Below, piece after piece: positions 21,374 to 29,481 of a stretch of 64,000 bases of DNA. The stretch comes from Paraburkholderia edwinii. Lineage in GTDB: Bacteria > Pseudomonadota > Gammaproteobacteria > Burkholderiales > Burkholderiaceae. Every line of letters starts with the position of its first letter. Within the stretch, counting starts at the first letter, position 1. The position numbers and the translations under genes are program-made. The stretch lies in NCBI RefSeq assembly GCF_019428685.1, contig NZ_CP080095.1, positions 2,170,001 to 2,234,000 on the forward strand, written 5' to 3'. The notes beneath the pieces were generated by a model. That model saw nothing but the letters and a program-made list of their open reading frames with translations, searched no databases and was not told the origin of the DNA.

Positions 21374-22186
21374 ATGTCTATCGCGATTACTGTTGATAAA
21401 CGGAACTTCATCGCTTCGTATGGCGCGCGCGTCGCGCCGTGGCTCGTGCCGCTCGCGATTCTGATCGCGTGGGAGCTCGCGGCGAAAAGCGGTGTGCTGT
21501 CGACGCGCGTGTTGCCGGAACCGCTTGCGGTGGTGAAGGCCGCGTGGTCGCTGATCCGCTCGGGTGAGATGTGGGCCGACGTGAAGGTCAGCACGTGGCG
21601 CGCGATGTCGGGCTTTGCGCTCGGCGGTGGAATCGGCTTCGCGCTCGGGCTCGCGACGGGGCTCTTCAGGCCCGCGGAAATCGCGCTCGATTCGACCGTG
21701 CAGATGATCCGCAATATCCCCGCGCTCGCGATGATTCCACTCGTCATTTTATGGTTTGGTATCGAGGAAGAAGCGAAGGTGTTTCTCGTCGCGCTCGGCG
21801 TGTTCTTTCCGATCTACGTGAACACGTTTCACGGCATCCGTTCGGTCGATGCGAACCTGATCGAGATGGCGCGCAGCTACGGCGTGAAAGGCTTTGCGCT
21901 GTATCGCGATGTGATTCTGCCGGGCGCGCTGCCGTCGATTCTGGTCGGCGTGCGGTTCGCGTTCGGGCTGATGTGGGTCACGTTGATCGTCGCGGAAACG
22001 ATCTCGTCGCAGTCGGGCATCGGCTATATGACGATGAACGCGCGTGAGTTTCTGCAAACCGATGTGGTGGTGGTCGGCATCCTGCTGTATGCGGCGCTCG
22101 GCAAGCTTGCGGACCTGCTGGCGAAAGGGCTCGAGCGCGTGTCGCTGCGTTGGCATCCCGCTTATCAACGAGGGACGAAGGCATGA
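21374..22186 (+). CDS. ssuC: Alkanesulfonate ABC transporter permease
   Basis: 270 residues with about six membrane helices, of the SsuC/TauC class. The EAA loop that docks the ATPase is visible as [33 protein letters not shown]. It forms the membrane channel with the SsuB ATPase and a periplasmic binding protein (SsuA), the latter absent here. It follows ssuD by 18 bases, and its stop overlaps the ssuB start (ATGA). Confidence 0.94.
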   Translation: MSIAITVDKRNFIASYGARVAPWLVPLAILIAWELAAKSGVLSTRVLPEPLAVVKAAWSLIRSGEMWADVKVSTWRAMSGFALGGGIGFALGLATGLFRPAEIALDSTVQMIRNIPALAMIPLVILWFGIEEEAKVFLVALGVFFPIYVNTFHGIRSVDANLIEMARSYGVKGFALYRDVILPGALPSILVGVRFAFGLMWVTLIVAETISSQSGIGYMTMNAREFLQTDVVVVGILLYAALGKLADLLAKGLERVSLRWHPAYQRGTKA

Positions 22187-23196
22187 GTGCGACAGGATTT
22201 TCATCGTCGACCTTTGGCGGCAGCGCGGCGCGCGTCGATGCGAGCGCGGAACGCGGGCAGCGGCGTGCGCGTGAGAGTGAGCGCGAGCATGCGCATGAGC
22301 AGCAGGTTGGCACCGAGCGGCGCAGCGCCGATTACTCGGTCGAACTGCGCGGCGTACGCAAACAGTACGGCGCGCGCACGGTGCTGGCCGACCTCGATCT
22401 GTCGATTGAACGCGGCAGTTTCGTGTCGATCGTCGGGCGCAGCGGCTGCGGGAAATCGACGCTGTTGCGGCTCGTCGCGGGACTCGAAACGCCGACGGCC
22501 GGCACGCTCGATAAGCGCGGCGAAGGTCGTGCATCGAATGGATCCGGAAACCGTGCATCGAGCAGCGTATCGAACGCCACTCGCTTCGACACCCGCATCA
22601 TGTTTCAGGACGCGCGCCTGCTGCCGTGGAAGAGTGTGCTGCACAACGTCATGCTCGGTCTTGGCCGTGGCGCACGCGACGATGCGCGCGCGGTACTCGC
22701 TGAAGTCGGCCTGATCGAACGCGCGAACGACTGGCCCGCGCAATTGTCGGGCGGTCAGCGGCAACGCGTGGCACTCGCACGCGCGCTCGTGCACCGGCCG
22801 CAATTGCTGCTGCTCGACGAACCGCTCGGCGCACTCGATGCGCTCACACGCATCGAAATGCATGCGTTAATCGAGCGCTTGTGGCGCGAGCATCGCTTTA
22901 CAGCACTGCTCGTGACGCACGATGTGCAAGAGGCCGTGGCACTCGCCGACCGGATTCTGCTGATCGAAGAAGGGCGCATTGCGCTCGATCTGCCGGTGCC
23001 GCTCGCGCGGCCACGCGAACGCGCGTCGGCAGCCTTCACGAGCCTTGAGGATCGTGTGCTGCGCCAGGTGCTCAAGCGCGTCGCTGACGACGATGCGCGA
23101 TCGCACTCAATTGACGAATTCGAACGCGAACTTGCGCAAGGCCCGGAAGTCGTCGCATTCGAGAAGGCAACCGAAGTATCGATCGCACGGCTTTGA
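22183..23196 (+). CDS. ssuB: Alkanesulfonate ABC transporter ATP-binding protein
   Basis: 337 residues; the ATG overlaps the ssuC stop by four bases. Walker [12 protein letters not shown], signature [15 protein letters not shown], Walker [17 protein letters not shown], then [15 protein letters not shown]. Two oddities make it longer than usual (about 255-270): a charged N-terminal extension of about 55 residues (EREHAHEQQ) and a Ser/Gly/Asn-rich insert of about 35 residues between Walker A and the Q-loop ([10 protein letters not shown]). These low-complexity additions look like lineage-specific expansions and leave all ATPase motifs intact. Confidence 0.94.
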   Translation: MSATGFSSSTFGGSAARVDASAERGQRRARESEREHAHEQQVGTERRSADYSVELRGVRKQYGARTVLADLDLSIERGSFVSIVGRSGCGKSTLLRLVAGLETPTAGTLDKRGEGRASNGSGNRASSSVSNATRFDTRIMFQDARLLPWKSVLHNVMLGLGRGARDDARAVLAEVGLIERANDWPAQLSGGQRQRVALARALVHRPQLLLLDEPLGALDALTRIEMHALIERLWREHRFTALLVTHDVQEAVALADRILLIEEGRIALDLPVPLARPRERASAAFTSLEDRVLRQVLKRVADDDARSHSIDEFERELAQGPEVVAFEKATEVSIARL

Positions 23197-23240
23197 TCGG
23201 CTTCGATCCGTCCTGAGTCGCCGAGCCGCCGAGCCGCCGA

Positions 23241-23289
23241 GCGATCGCGCGAACACGAGCATGAGCACAAGCTCGGCTCGCGCGATCGC
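23241..23289. repeat. 12-bp inverted repeat downstream of ssuB
   Basis: Arms GCGATCGCGCGA (23241-23252) and TCGCGCGATCGC (23278-23289) are perfect complements around a 25-base loop. It lies between the convergent ssuB and the small exported protein gene, where a bidirectional terminator or transcript-end structure is expected, but there is no T run. A CCGAGCCG tandem run precedes it. Confidence 0.65.
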
Positions 23290-23301
23290 GCAACGATTGC
23301 A

Positions 23302-23598
23302 TCACTTCGCGTTTGCGGCGCTGGCGGGCGGGTAGTGCATCATTTTGTCGTTAGTCGGCTTGCGCGGTTTCTTGACCGGCATATTGTCCGGATTTTCACC
23401 ACCCGACGCCTCCGAAGGCGGTTTGACCATCGATGCGCCGCTGTCTTCAGCGGGCGCATTCTGCGTGGGGGCTTTTTGCGCCGGCGCGTGTTGTTGCGCA
23501 AATGCAGCGCCGCTTGCCATCGCGGACGCGGACGCAATCAGAACAACGGCCGACGTCACCGCCGGTCCGAGCGGTTTTCGCAGTTTCGTTCCGTTCAT
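23302..23598 (-). CDS. Small exported hypothetical protein
   Basis: 98 residues. Sec signal peptide: KLRKPLGPAVTSAVVLIASASAMASGAAFAQQ with a cleavage site near AFA-QQ. The mature part is short, polar and Pro/Lys/Ala-rich (HAPAQKAPTQNAPAEDSG, then MPVKKPRKPTNDKMMHYPP), probably unstructured in the periplasm. Strong GGGAGGA precedes the ATG. No function recognised. Confidence 0.7.
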   Translation of the reverse strand: MNGTKLRKPLGPAVTSAVVLIASASAMASGAAFAQQHAPAQKAPTQNAPAEDSGASMVKPPSEASGGENPDNMPVKKPRKPTNDKMMHYPPASAANAK

Positions 23599-23848
23599 CG
23601 ATCCTCCCGGGATTTCACCTCAGTTTTCTGTTGGTTCCTGTGGATCGCGCGGTGTGTGCGACCCGTTCCCTCGTAGACTGCGAGCCGCAGCGAAGATTCG
23701 CGCATCTATCTGTGCGCAAAACGCGCGTTGCGTACGGCAAGAGCCCGTCGAGCCTCGCTGGAAGTGCTAGCATGAATCGGGCAACGAAGCTGAATGAAGG
23801 CCGCGAGTAAACGCTGCGAACAAGGCCGCTCCTTATGCGGAGGTAGCC

Positions 23849-24046
23849 ATGGTGAAAGCGCTGAGTCCCGATGCGATCGAAACGTTGCGGCACCTGAACG
23901 ACGTGCAAGCCGGCGACAAGTCGGTCACGCCGCCGGCTGCAGTCGTGGCCGAACTGCTAGGCGCCGGTCTGGTGGCGAAGGCGGGCCGCGATGGCGTCGA
24001 AATTACCTGCGACGGCAGGAAGTACCTGTCCGGCGATTGCGATTGA
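23849..24046 (+). CDS. Small hypothetical protein, 65 aa
   Basis: GGAGG lies six bases before the ATG. Composition is that of a small folded helical protein (LSPDAIETLRHLNDVQAGDKSVTPPAAVVAELLGAGLVAKAGRDGVEITCDGRKYL), reminiscent of a winged-helix element in which a helix pair is followed by a beta hairpin. It may be co-transcribed with the next small gene (68-base gap). Function unknown. Confidence 0.65.
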   Translation: MVKALSPDAIETLRHLNDVQAGDKSVTPPAAVVAELLGAGLVAKAGRDGVEITCDGRKYLSGDCD

Positions 24047-24113
24047 CGATGCCGATTGACGCCGCCGATTGACGCCGCTTAAGCAAGACCCGCATCGTGT
24101 AAAGGAGCCGGAC

Positions 24114-24362
24114 ATGGAGCCTACAGGGCTCGACATGGGCGACTATCAGGAACGCTACAAGGAATTCGATATCGAGATCGCGGTGGAGCAGGTGCTCACC
24201 GGCGTGAAAGCGCACTTCCGCGTACTGAAAGACGGCGCCGTCGCGCTGGACTGGCGCCTCGTGCACATCGACAAGTTCTGGCCGACCGAGCGCGCGGCGG
24301 CCGAGGCGGCGCTTCGCGCGGCACGCGATACGATCGACAACGGTCTGGAGAACGCGGCGTAA
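24114..24362 (+). CDS. Small hypothetical protein, 82 aa
   Basis: AAGGAG precedes the ATG by seven bases. Sequence: a short acidic start, then FDIEIAVEQVLTGVKAHFRVLKDGAVALDWRLVHIDKFWPTERAAAEAALRAARDTIDNGL, which predicts a beta-sheet part followed by a helix. It is followed directly by a strong intrinsic terminator, so it ends the small operon begun at 23849. Function unknown. Confidence 0.7.
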   Translation: MEPTGLDMGDYQERYKEFDIEIAVEQVLTGVKAHFRVLKDGAVALDWRLVHIDKFWPTERAAAEAALRAARDTIDNGLENAA

Positions 24363-24391
24363 GTGGCTGTCGCCGCGAACGGAAGGCGTAA

Positions 24392-24423
24392 AAAAACGGG
24401 CGTTCGATCGAACGCCCGTTTTT
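24392..24423. terminator. Bidirectional intrinsic terminator
   Basis: A perfect 16-base-arm hairpin: AAAAACGGGCGTTCGA followed at once by its complement ending in TTTTT. It serves the plus-strand small operon ending at 24362 and the convergent gene at 24468-24758. Confidence 0.93.
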
Positions 24424-24467
24424 CTTGGGGACCAGTCTTCAGCGAAGAGCTGTCGGCTTATGAGTGC

Positions 24468-24758
24468 TCAGTGACCCTTGAACACGCCGTCGTTATTGCC
24501 CGACGCCGATTGGGGAGCGTTCGAGAGACGATTGCCCGTTTGCGTGTCGCCCGAGCGGACGCCGCCGTAGGCAACGGCGTTGTCGTCAGCTTGTTGCTGT
24601 TCGGCAGCCAGCGTTTGAGCGCTTTCGCCACGTTGCGACGCCGGTGCGCCGACGTTCGGACGGTAGAACGGAGCCGGACCATAACCACTCGCAAAAGCGG
24701 GAGCGGCGGCAACAGCGGAAACGGCGAGCAAAGCGGCAGCAATAAATTTGGTCTTCAT
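24468..24758 (-). CDS. Small exported hypothetical protein (Burkholderia type)
   Basis: 96 residues from the ATG that follows GGAGG by nine bases; a TTG three codons earlier would touch the Shine-Dalgarno. Signal peptide KTKFIAAALLAVSAVAAAPAFA, then SGYGPAPFYRPNVGAPASQRGESAQTLAAEQQQ, a segment I associate with small secreted proteins common in this family of bacteria. The rest is polar and probably disordered. Function unknown. Confidence 0.75.
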   Translation of the reverse strand: MKTKFIAAALLAVSAVAAAPAFASGYGPAPFYRPNVGAPASQRGESAQTLAAEQQQADDNAVAYGGVRSGDTQTGNRLSNAPQSASGNNDGVFKGH

Positions 24759-25111
24759 GGTGAACAACCTCCAGTAGGTTTCGATATCTGCTAGATGTCG
24801 CGTTATTGGTAAGCCGAAAGGTTCGCGACATCGTTGGAGCGCAGTGTATACCCTTACTATCGAATTTTTGTGCGCGATATCTCGAAATTACTATTCTGTC
24901 AATCGAAACAATCCCTCGGCCTTTCCTGGCTTGGCTTTCAAGGGGTTACGGTTTGTTATTCCAGTCGATGGCTATCCAATAATTGAGAAAACCGAGCGGC
25001 GGGAAACTGATGGGGACGGATCGGGCGTTGCGCAGGGCTGCGCTAAAATGCGGCTCGATCCGAGCTTTGATTGCAGCGTTTCCCGCGGCTGCGCATTTGT
25101 CACACATTCCG
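24759..25111. other. Divergent promoter region, exported protein / dusA
   Basis: 353 bases between a minus-strand exported protein gene and plus-strand dusA. It is AT-richer than its neighbours (24850-25000). The dusA frame is open upstream of its likely start from 24983 but without family character. I see no clear operator or RNA. Confidence 0.4.
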
Positions 25112-26173
25112 ATGTCTTCTTCGAACCGAACCCCAAGTCCTCGCCGCGTCAGCGTGGCGCCGATGATGGACTGGACGGACCGTCACTGCCGTTCGCTCCA
25201 TCGCGCGATTTCTCGCCACACGTGGCTGTACACCGAGATGGTGACCACCGGCGCGCTGATTTACGGCGACGTCGCGCGCCATCTCGCGTTTACGCCGGAC
25301 GAAGCGCCCGTCGCGCTTCAGCTGGGCGGTAGCGAACCGGACGACCTCGCACGTTCGGCGCGTCTTGGCGAGCAATGGGGCTACGACGAGATCAATCTGA
25401 ATTGCGGCTGCCCGTCGGAGCGGGTGCAGCGTGGGGCCTTCGGTGCGTGTCTGATGAACGAGCCGCAGCTCGTCGCCGACTGCGTGAAGGCGATGCGCGA
25501 CGCGGTGTCGGTGCCGGTAACGGTCAAGCACCGCATCGGCGTCGACGCGGTCGAACACTACGAGTTCGTGCGCGACTTCGTCGGCACGATTGCCGATGCG
25601 GGCTGCAGCGTGTTTATCGTGCATGCGCGCAACGCGATCCTGAAGGGCCTGAGCCCGAAGGAAAATCGCGAGATTCCGCCGCTCAAGTATGAATACGCGT
25701 ATCGGCTCAAGCGCGATTTTCCGGATCTCGAGATCATCATCAACGGCGGGATCAAGACGCTTGATGAAGTCGCGTTGCATCTCGAGCATGTCGATGGCGT
25801 CATGCTCGGGCGCGAGGCGTATCACAACCCTTATTTGCTCGCGGGCGTTGATGCGCGCTTCTACGGTTCGACCGAAGCGGCGCCGACGCGCGATGAAATC
25901 GAAGCGAAGCTCATCGACTACTGCGCAGCCGAACTCGCGCGCGGCACGTATCTCGGCGCGATCACGCGGCATGCGCTGGGGCTTTATCGCGGCGAGGCCG
26001 GCGCGCGCGGTTGGCGTCGTGTGCTGTCCGATAACCGCAAGCTCGCGGCTCGCGATCTGTCGATCTTCGACGAAGCGCGACAGCATTTGCTGCGTGGTGA
26101 GGGCGTCGAAGGCGATGGCGTTGCCCAGGGCAACGCCATGCAAAGCGCCGCGGCGATCGAAATGTTGGAATAA
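25112..26173 (+). CDS. dusA: tRNA-dihydrouridine(20/20a) synthase
   Basis: Reduces U20/U20a of tRNA to dihydrouridine with FMN and NADPH. 353 residues from the ATG before SSSNRTPSPRR. The FMN-barrel start SVAPMMDWTDRHCR, catalytic Cys in the DusA signature NLNCGCPSERVQRGAFGACLM, VTVKHRIGVD, and GGIKTLDE. These favour DusA over DusB/C. It lies just upstream of tRNA-His, perhaps by chance. Confidence 0.94.
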   Translation: MSSSNRTPSPRRVSVAPMMDWTDRHCRSLHRAISRHTWLYTEMVTTGALIYGDVARHLAFTPDEAPVALQLGGSEPDDLARSARLGEQWGYDEINLNCGCPSERVQRGAFGACLMNEPQLVADCVKAMRDAVSVPVTVKHRIGVDAVEHYEFVRDFVGTIADAGCSVFIVHARNAILKGLSPKENREIPPLKYEYAYRLKRDFPDLEIIINGGIKTLDEVALHLEHVDGVMLGREAYHNPYLLAGVDARFYGSTEAAPTRDEIEAKLIDYCAAELARGTYLGAITRHALGLYRGEAGARGWRRVLSDNRKLAARDLSIFDEARQHLLRGEGVEGDGVAQGNAMQSAAAIEMLE

Positions 26174-26200
26174 GGGCTAGGCAAACGCGGAACGTGTTTG

Positions 26201-26206
26201 TATAAT
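26201..26206 (+). promoter_or_regulatory. -10 box of tRNA-His promoter
   Basis: Perfect TATAAT about 53 bases upstream of the tRNA-His 5' end, just after the dusA stop. No good -35 hexamer is seen at 16-18 bases. Confidence 0.55.
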
Positions 26207-26258
26207 CTCGCTTCTTCGTCGGTGAGCCAGTTCTGGCAAGCCAGATAGCAGTTCCAGT

Positions 26259-26335
26259 GGTGGCTGTAGCTCAGTTGGTAGAGTCCAGGATTGTGATTCC
26301 TGTCGTCGTGGGTTCGAGTCCCATCAGCCACCCCA
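26259..26335 (+). tRNA. tRNA-His (GTG)
   Basis: Cloverleaf with anticodon GTG (26293-26295), acceptor GTGGCTG/CAGCCAC, encoded CCA, and G at -1 (26259) opposite C73, the identity pair of bacterial tRNA-His. Single gene downstream of dusA. Confidence 0.97.
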
Positions 26336-26545
26336 TATCGCTTCTTCCAGTTTTTCCCTCCTGCTTCCCAGTCTTTCATTTGCAAGTGCTTGAGCAGTCA
26401 GCGGCATGCACGACTCCGCTTGTGCCAGCGAAGAAGCCCACATGTGCGCGCCACGCATCCCTGATCCGACACCTGCCCTGAACAAAAGCTACTATTCGTG
26501 TCTGCCACTCAACACACGTAAACACACGGGACTACGGGAGAACCC

Positions 26546-26923
26546 ATGAACGTTGCCGATCTGGAAGGTCCGCTGCTCGATTACTGGGTCGCGCGTGTCG
26601 CGCAGTTGCCGAAGCCGCGCGTCGATGACGGCTTTTGCTGGATCGAAGAGCCCGCATGCGATGGCGACCCCGCCGGTGCGCTCGAGGCCGCGTTCGCGCC
26701 ATCGACGGACTGGACGCATGGCGGTCCGGTCATCGAACGCGCGCTGATCTGCATCGGCTATTCCGAAGCGCATGCATGGGGCGCCGGGCCGACTGGCGAA
26801 GCCCCGCACTTCCGCGCTTATGGCGCGACGCCGCTGATTGCGGCCATGCGCTTCTACGTCGCTAACCGGTTCGGCAGCGAAGTGCCCGACGAAGAGCAAC
26901 CGGCGCAACCCGCAGCGGATTAA
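26546..26923 (+). CDS. DUF2591-like (phage NinX-type) protein
   Basis: 125 residues; GGGAG precedes the ATG. The pattern NVADLEGPLLDYWVARVAQL followed by FAPSTDWTHGGPVIERALICI and HAWGAGPTGEAPHFRAYGATPLIAAMRFYVANRFGSEV matches the DUF2591 group named for lambda NinX. Such genes occur in many Burkholderia chromosomes outside prophages, and nothing else phage-like is near. Function unknown. Confidence 0.75.
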   Translation: MNVADLEGPLLDYWVARVAQLPKPRVDDGFCWIEEPACDGDPAGALEAAFAPSTDWTHGGPVIERALICIGYSEAHAWGAGPTGEAPHFRAYGATPLIAAMRFYVANRFGSEVPDEEQPAQPAAD

Positions 26924-27030
26924 CAGCACACGTCTCACGCGATATCGGTAGGCGCATACACCGCTCCGCGCGCATCCCAAGCCCGTACCGCATGCTAGGA
27001 TTCCTGAAGAATCATCGCCGGGAGCCGAAC

Positions 27031-27300
27031 ATGTGGGATCGCATCGAGCACAACGGTTACGAGATCTGGGTCATGCCGGTCCTGGCTTACGGGCCGCCGG
27101 CGCCCGATACGCTCTGGCATTACACCGCGTACTTTTGCCGGCATGGCGCGGATGCGCATCTGGCGGGGCAGAGCACACGCTACCAGGAAATGGTCACGAC
27201 ATTTCGCAGCGAAGACGAAGCGCGCGATGCGGGCTATGCCGAAGGGCGAAGGCTCGTCGACCTGACGCCCGGCCGCGCTCCACCCCATCTGGCCTATTGA
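27031..27300 (+). CDS. Hypothetical protein, 89 aa
   Basis: The ATG has GGGAG upstream (the frame is open 13 codons further). Sequence: MWDRIEHNGYEIWVMPVLAYGPPAPDTLWHYTAYFCRHGADAHLAGQS then TTFRSEDEARDAGYAEGRRLVD. The last part resembles the helix of small CDC-like alpha/beta folds. It follows the NinX-like gene by about 100 bases. Function unknown. Confidence 0.65.
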   Translation: MWDRIEHNGYEIWVMPVLAYGPPAPDTLWHYTAYFCRHGADAHLAGQSTRYQEMVTTFRSEDEARDAGYAEGRRLVDLTPGRAPPHLAY

Positions 27301-27302
27301 CG

Positions 27303-27334
27303 AAAAAAAACCCCGCCGAAAGTCGGGAGCGGGG
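27303..27334 (-). terminator. Intrinsic terminator (minus strand)
   Basis: CCCCGC (27311-27316) pairs with GCGGGG (27329-27334), with a second CCGA/TCGG symmetry inside. On the minus strand the hairpin is followed by eight T. It would stop transcripts from the MFS-DUF3820 operon and lies three bases after the convergent hypothetical gene. Confidence 0.8.
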
Positions 27335-27543
27335 CTGCGCATGAAAAAGGTTCCTTGGAGATCAGGCGCAGCACTACAGTATCCGCTTAAAAGTCTGATA
27401 TCAACCGTCAAAAAATGACAAACTGTTACGAAACCGCGTGTTTCGCACGGCTTCACGTCGCAATTGCGGCAGATTTTGTCTATTTGCCTGTTTTCGACCG
27501 CGCGCTTGCGTCGTCCTTTCCGGTGCCTGTCGTGAGTGCACGC

Positions 27544-27759
27544 TCAGGTCTTGCGACGCAACGGTTCGAGTATCGGCTTGAGTCCGTTGTGATCGATCTC
27601 CTGCATCAGCGCAAGCAGCCGCCCGATTTCGCCGGGCGGAAAGCCTTGCCGCGCAAACCAGTTCAGATAGTGGCCCGGCAAATCGGCGATCACGCGATCC
27701 TTGTATTTGCCGAACGGCATCACGCGCGTAACGAGCAACTCGAGATCTTCGGGCTTCAT
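27544..27759 (-). CDS. DUF3820-family protein
   Basis: 71 residues. The family line is nearly complete: VMPFGKYKDRVIADLPGHYLNWFARQGFPPGEIGRLLALMQEIDHNGL. Function unknown; related sequences are found fused to exonuclease-type domains, so a nucleic-acid role is possible. Its start overlaps the MFS gene stop by four bases, so it is translationally coupled. Confidence 0.85.
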   Translation of the reverse strand: MKPEDLELLVTRVMPFGKYKDRVIADLPGHYLNWFARQGFPPGEIGRLLALMQEIDHNGLKPILEPLRRKT

Positions 27760-29198
27760 CGTATGGCTCCGGTGCGCGGCGCGCGATGCCCGCTCACATG
27801 CGCGCCGGCGCGCGCATCGAGCCCGAACACGTCAAAGATCGAAGCAAACCCCACCGCGGAGACGAGCAGGAAGGCCACGCTGAAATCGGCATTGGTCACC
27901 GATTGCGCGCCGTGTCCGTGAAGCCATGCGGCAATGCGCAGCGCGATCGCACCGAGCGCGACGCCCATGCCGATCGTCAGTTGCTGGACCGTGCTCGATA
28001 GCGTCGACGCGCCGCTCATTTGAGGCTTGGGCACATCGGCGAAACTGAGCGTGTTGATCGCGCCGAACTGCAACGAGCGCACGAGGCCGCTCGCAAACAG
28101 CACCGCGACGATGATCCAGTACGGTGTCTCGGGTGTCAGCAGGCTCATCGCGGCCAGCGACAATGCAGCCAGCACGCCGTTGACGAGCAGCACTGAGCGA
28201 AAACCGTAGCGCCGCATGACCTGTGTCGAGACGATCTTCATCGACAGGTTGCCCGCGAATACCGCGAGCGTCAGCAGCCCCGAGCGGAACGCGTTCATGC
28301 CGAAGCCAAGCTGAAACATCAGCGGCAGCAGAAACGGCACCGCGCTGATCGAAACGCGAAACAGTGACCCACCCGCCATCGATGCAGCGAACGTCTTCAC
28401 GCGCAGCGCGCTCAGATCGATCACCGGATGCGCGGTGCGTCGCACGTGAAAGAGGGCGGCCGCCCCCGCCACGAGCCCGACGGCGAGAAACGCAAGCGCC
28501 TGCGTCCAGTGCGTATCGACGCGGCCGAGCAGTTCCATCGCGTACATGACGGCCGTGCCCGACAGCCCGCACAGCACGAAACCGATCACGTCGAAGGGCC
28601 GCCGCTCGCTGGCACCCGCTGTGCGGATAAAGCGCCACGCGAGCACGATGCCGATCAGCCCGAGCGGCAGATTGATATAGAAGATCCAGCGCCACGACGA
28701 GTAGGTCGTGATAAAGCCGCCGAGCGGCGGCCCGATGACGGGCGCGACGAGCCCCGGCCATGTGACAAACGCGATGGCGCGCATCAGGCCGTCTTTCGGC
28801 GTCGCGCGCAACACCGCGAGCCGCCCGACCGGCACCATCATCGCGCCGCCGATGCCTTGCACGACGCGTGCCGCGGTAAAGCTGACGAGGCCATCGGTCA
28901 TGCCGCACGCGACCGATGCCGCGGTGAAGACCAGCAGCGCCGCGGTGAACACATTGCGTACGCCGAAGCGGTCCGCGGCCCAGCCGCTGATCGGAATGAA
29001 TACGGCGAGCGTCAGCAGATACGACGTGATGCCGATCGAGAGATCGACCGGATGCACGCCGAATGAATGCGCCATCTGCGGCAAGGCGGTGGCGATAATC
29101 GTGCCGTCGAGATTCTCCATGAAGTACGCGGCCGCGACGAGCATGACAATCAGGGTGGAGTCGTGTGAACGGGCGGCGGCGGTCGGCGAATCTGACAT
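27756..29198 (-). CDS. MFS drug exporter, DHA2 (EmrB/QacA) type
   Basis: 480 residues with about 14 hydrophobic segments. Signature positions: NLDGTIIATALPQM in helix 1 (the D and the TIVNVALP-like motif), GWAADRFGVRNVFT as motif A, ARVVQGIGGAMMVPVGRLAVLR as motif B/C region, and WRWIFYINLPLGLIG. These proton antiporters expel hydrophobic drugs. GGAG precedes the ATG. It heads an operon with a DUF3820 gene. Confidence 0.93.
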   Translation of the reverse strand: MSDSPTAAARSHDSTLIVMLVAAAYFMENLDGTIIATALPQMAHSFGVHPVDLSIGITSYLLTLAVFIPISGWAADRFGVRNVFTAALLVFTAASVACGMTDGLVSFTAARVVQGIGGAMMVPVGRLAVLRATPKDGLMRAIAFVTWPGLVAPVIGPPLGGFITTYSSWRWIFYINLPLGLIGIVLAWRFIRTAGASERRPFDVIGFVLCGLSGTAVMYAMELLGRVDTHWTQALAFLAVGLVAGAAALFHVRRTAHPVIDLSALRVKTFAASMAGGSLFRVSISAVPFLLPLMFQLGFGMNAFRSGLLTLAVFAGNLSMKIVSTQVMRRYGFRSVLLVNGVLAALSLAAMSLLTPETPYWIIVAVLFASGLVRSLQFGAINTLSFADVPKPQMSGASTLSSTVQQLTIGMGVALGAIALRIAAWLHGHGAQSVTNADFSVAFLLVSAVGFASIFDVFGLDARAGAHVSGHRAPRTGAIR

Positions 29199-29310
29199 CG
29201 GGTAATGCTCCGGGGCAGCGGAAAGCAGAGTGGGGTGAACGCTCGGAGCGACATTCTACTGATCGCAACTGTTTTCGTCGCCCTCTCATGCGCCAGATCG
29301 CAGCGCCAAA

Positions 29311-29346
29311 CGGCCCCAAATCGGGCCCCAAAGCGGGCCCCAAGCG
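29311..29346. repeat. Short tandem repeat GGGCCCCAAA
   Basis: Three near-identical 12-bp units (CGGCCCCAAAT, CGGGCCCCAAAG, CGGGCCCCAAG) in the gap between the divergent MFS and selU genes. Each unit contains the GGGCCC palindrome or most of it. Confidence 0.6.
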
Positions 29347-29481
29347 GCCATATATCGACGCGACGCGATACGCATGTTGCACGGCTCTTCGCGGATGGGC
29401 ATCGCATGAGATAATTGCCGATTCGCAGAGTCCGATCGCATGCGCACCGTGGTGTGCGCACGGAAATGCCCAATATTTCGC

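Noticed and set aside
26546..27300. Prophage fragment suggested by the NinX-like gene
   Set aside because: No integrase, attachment site duplication or other phage gene near; tRNA-His is intact and has no repeated 3' end in the window.
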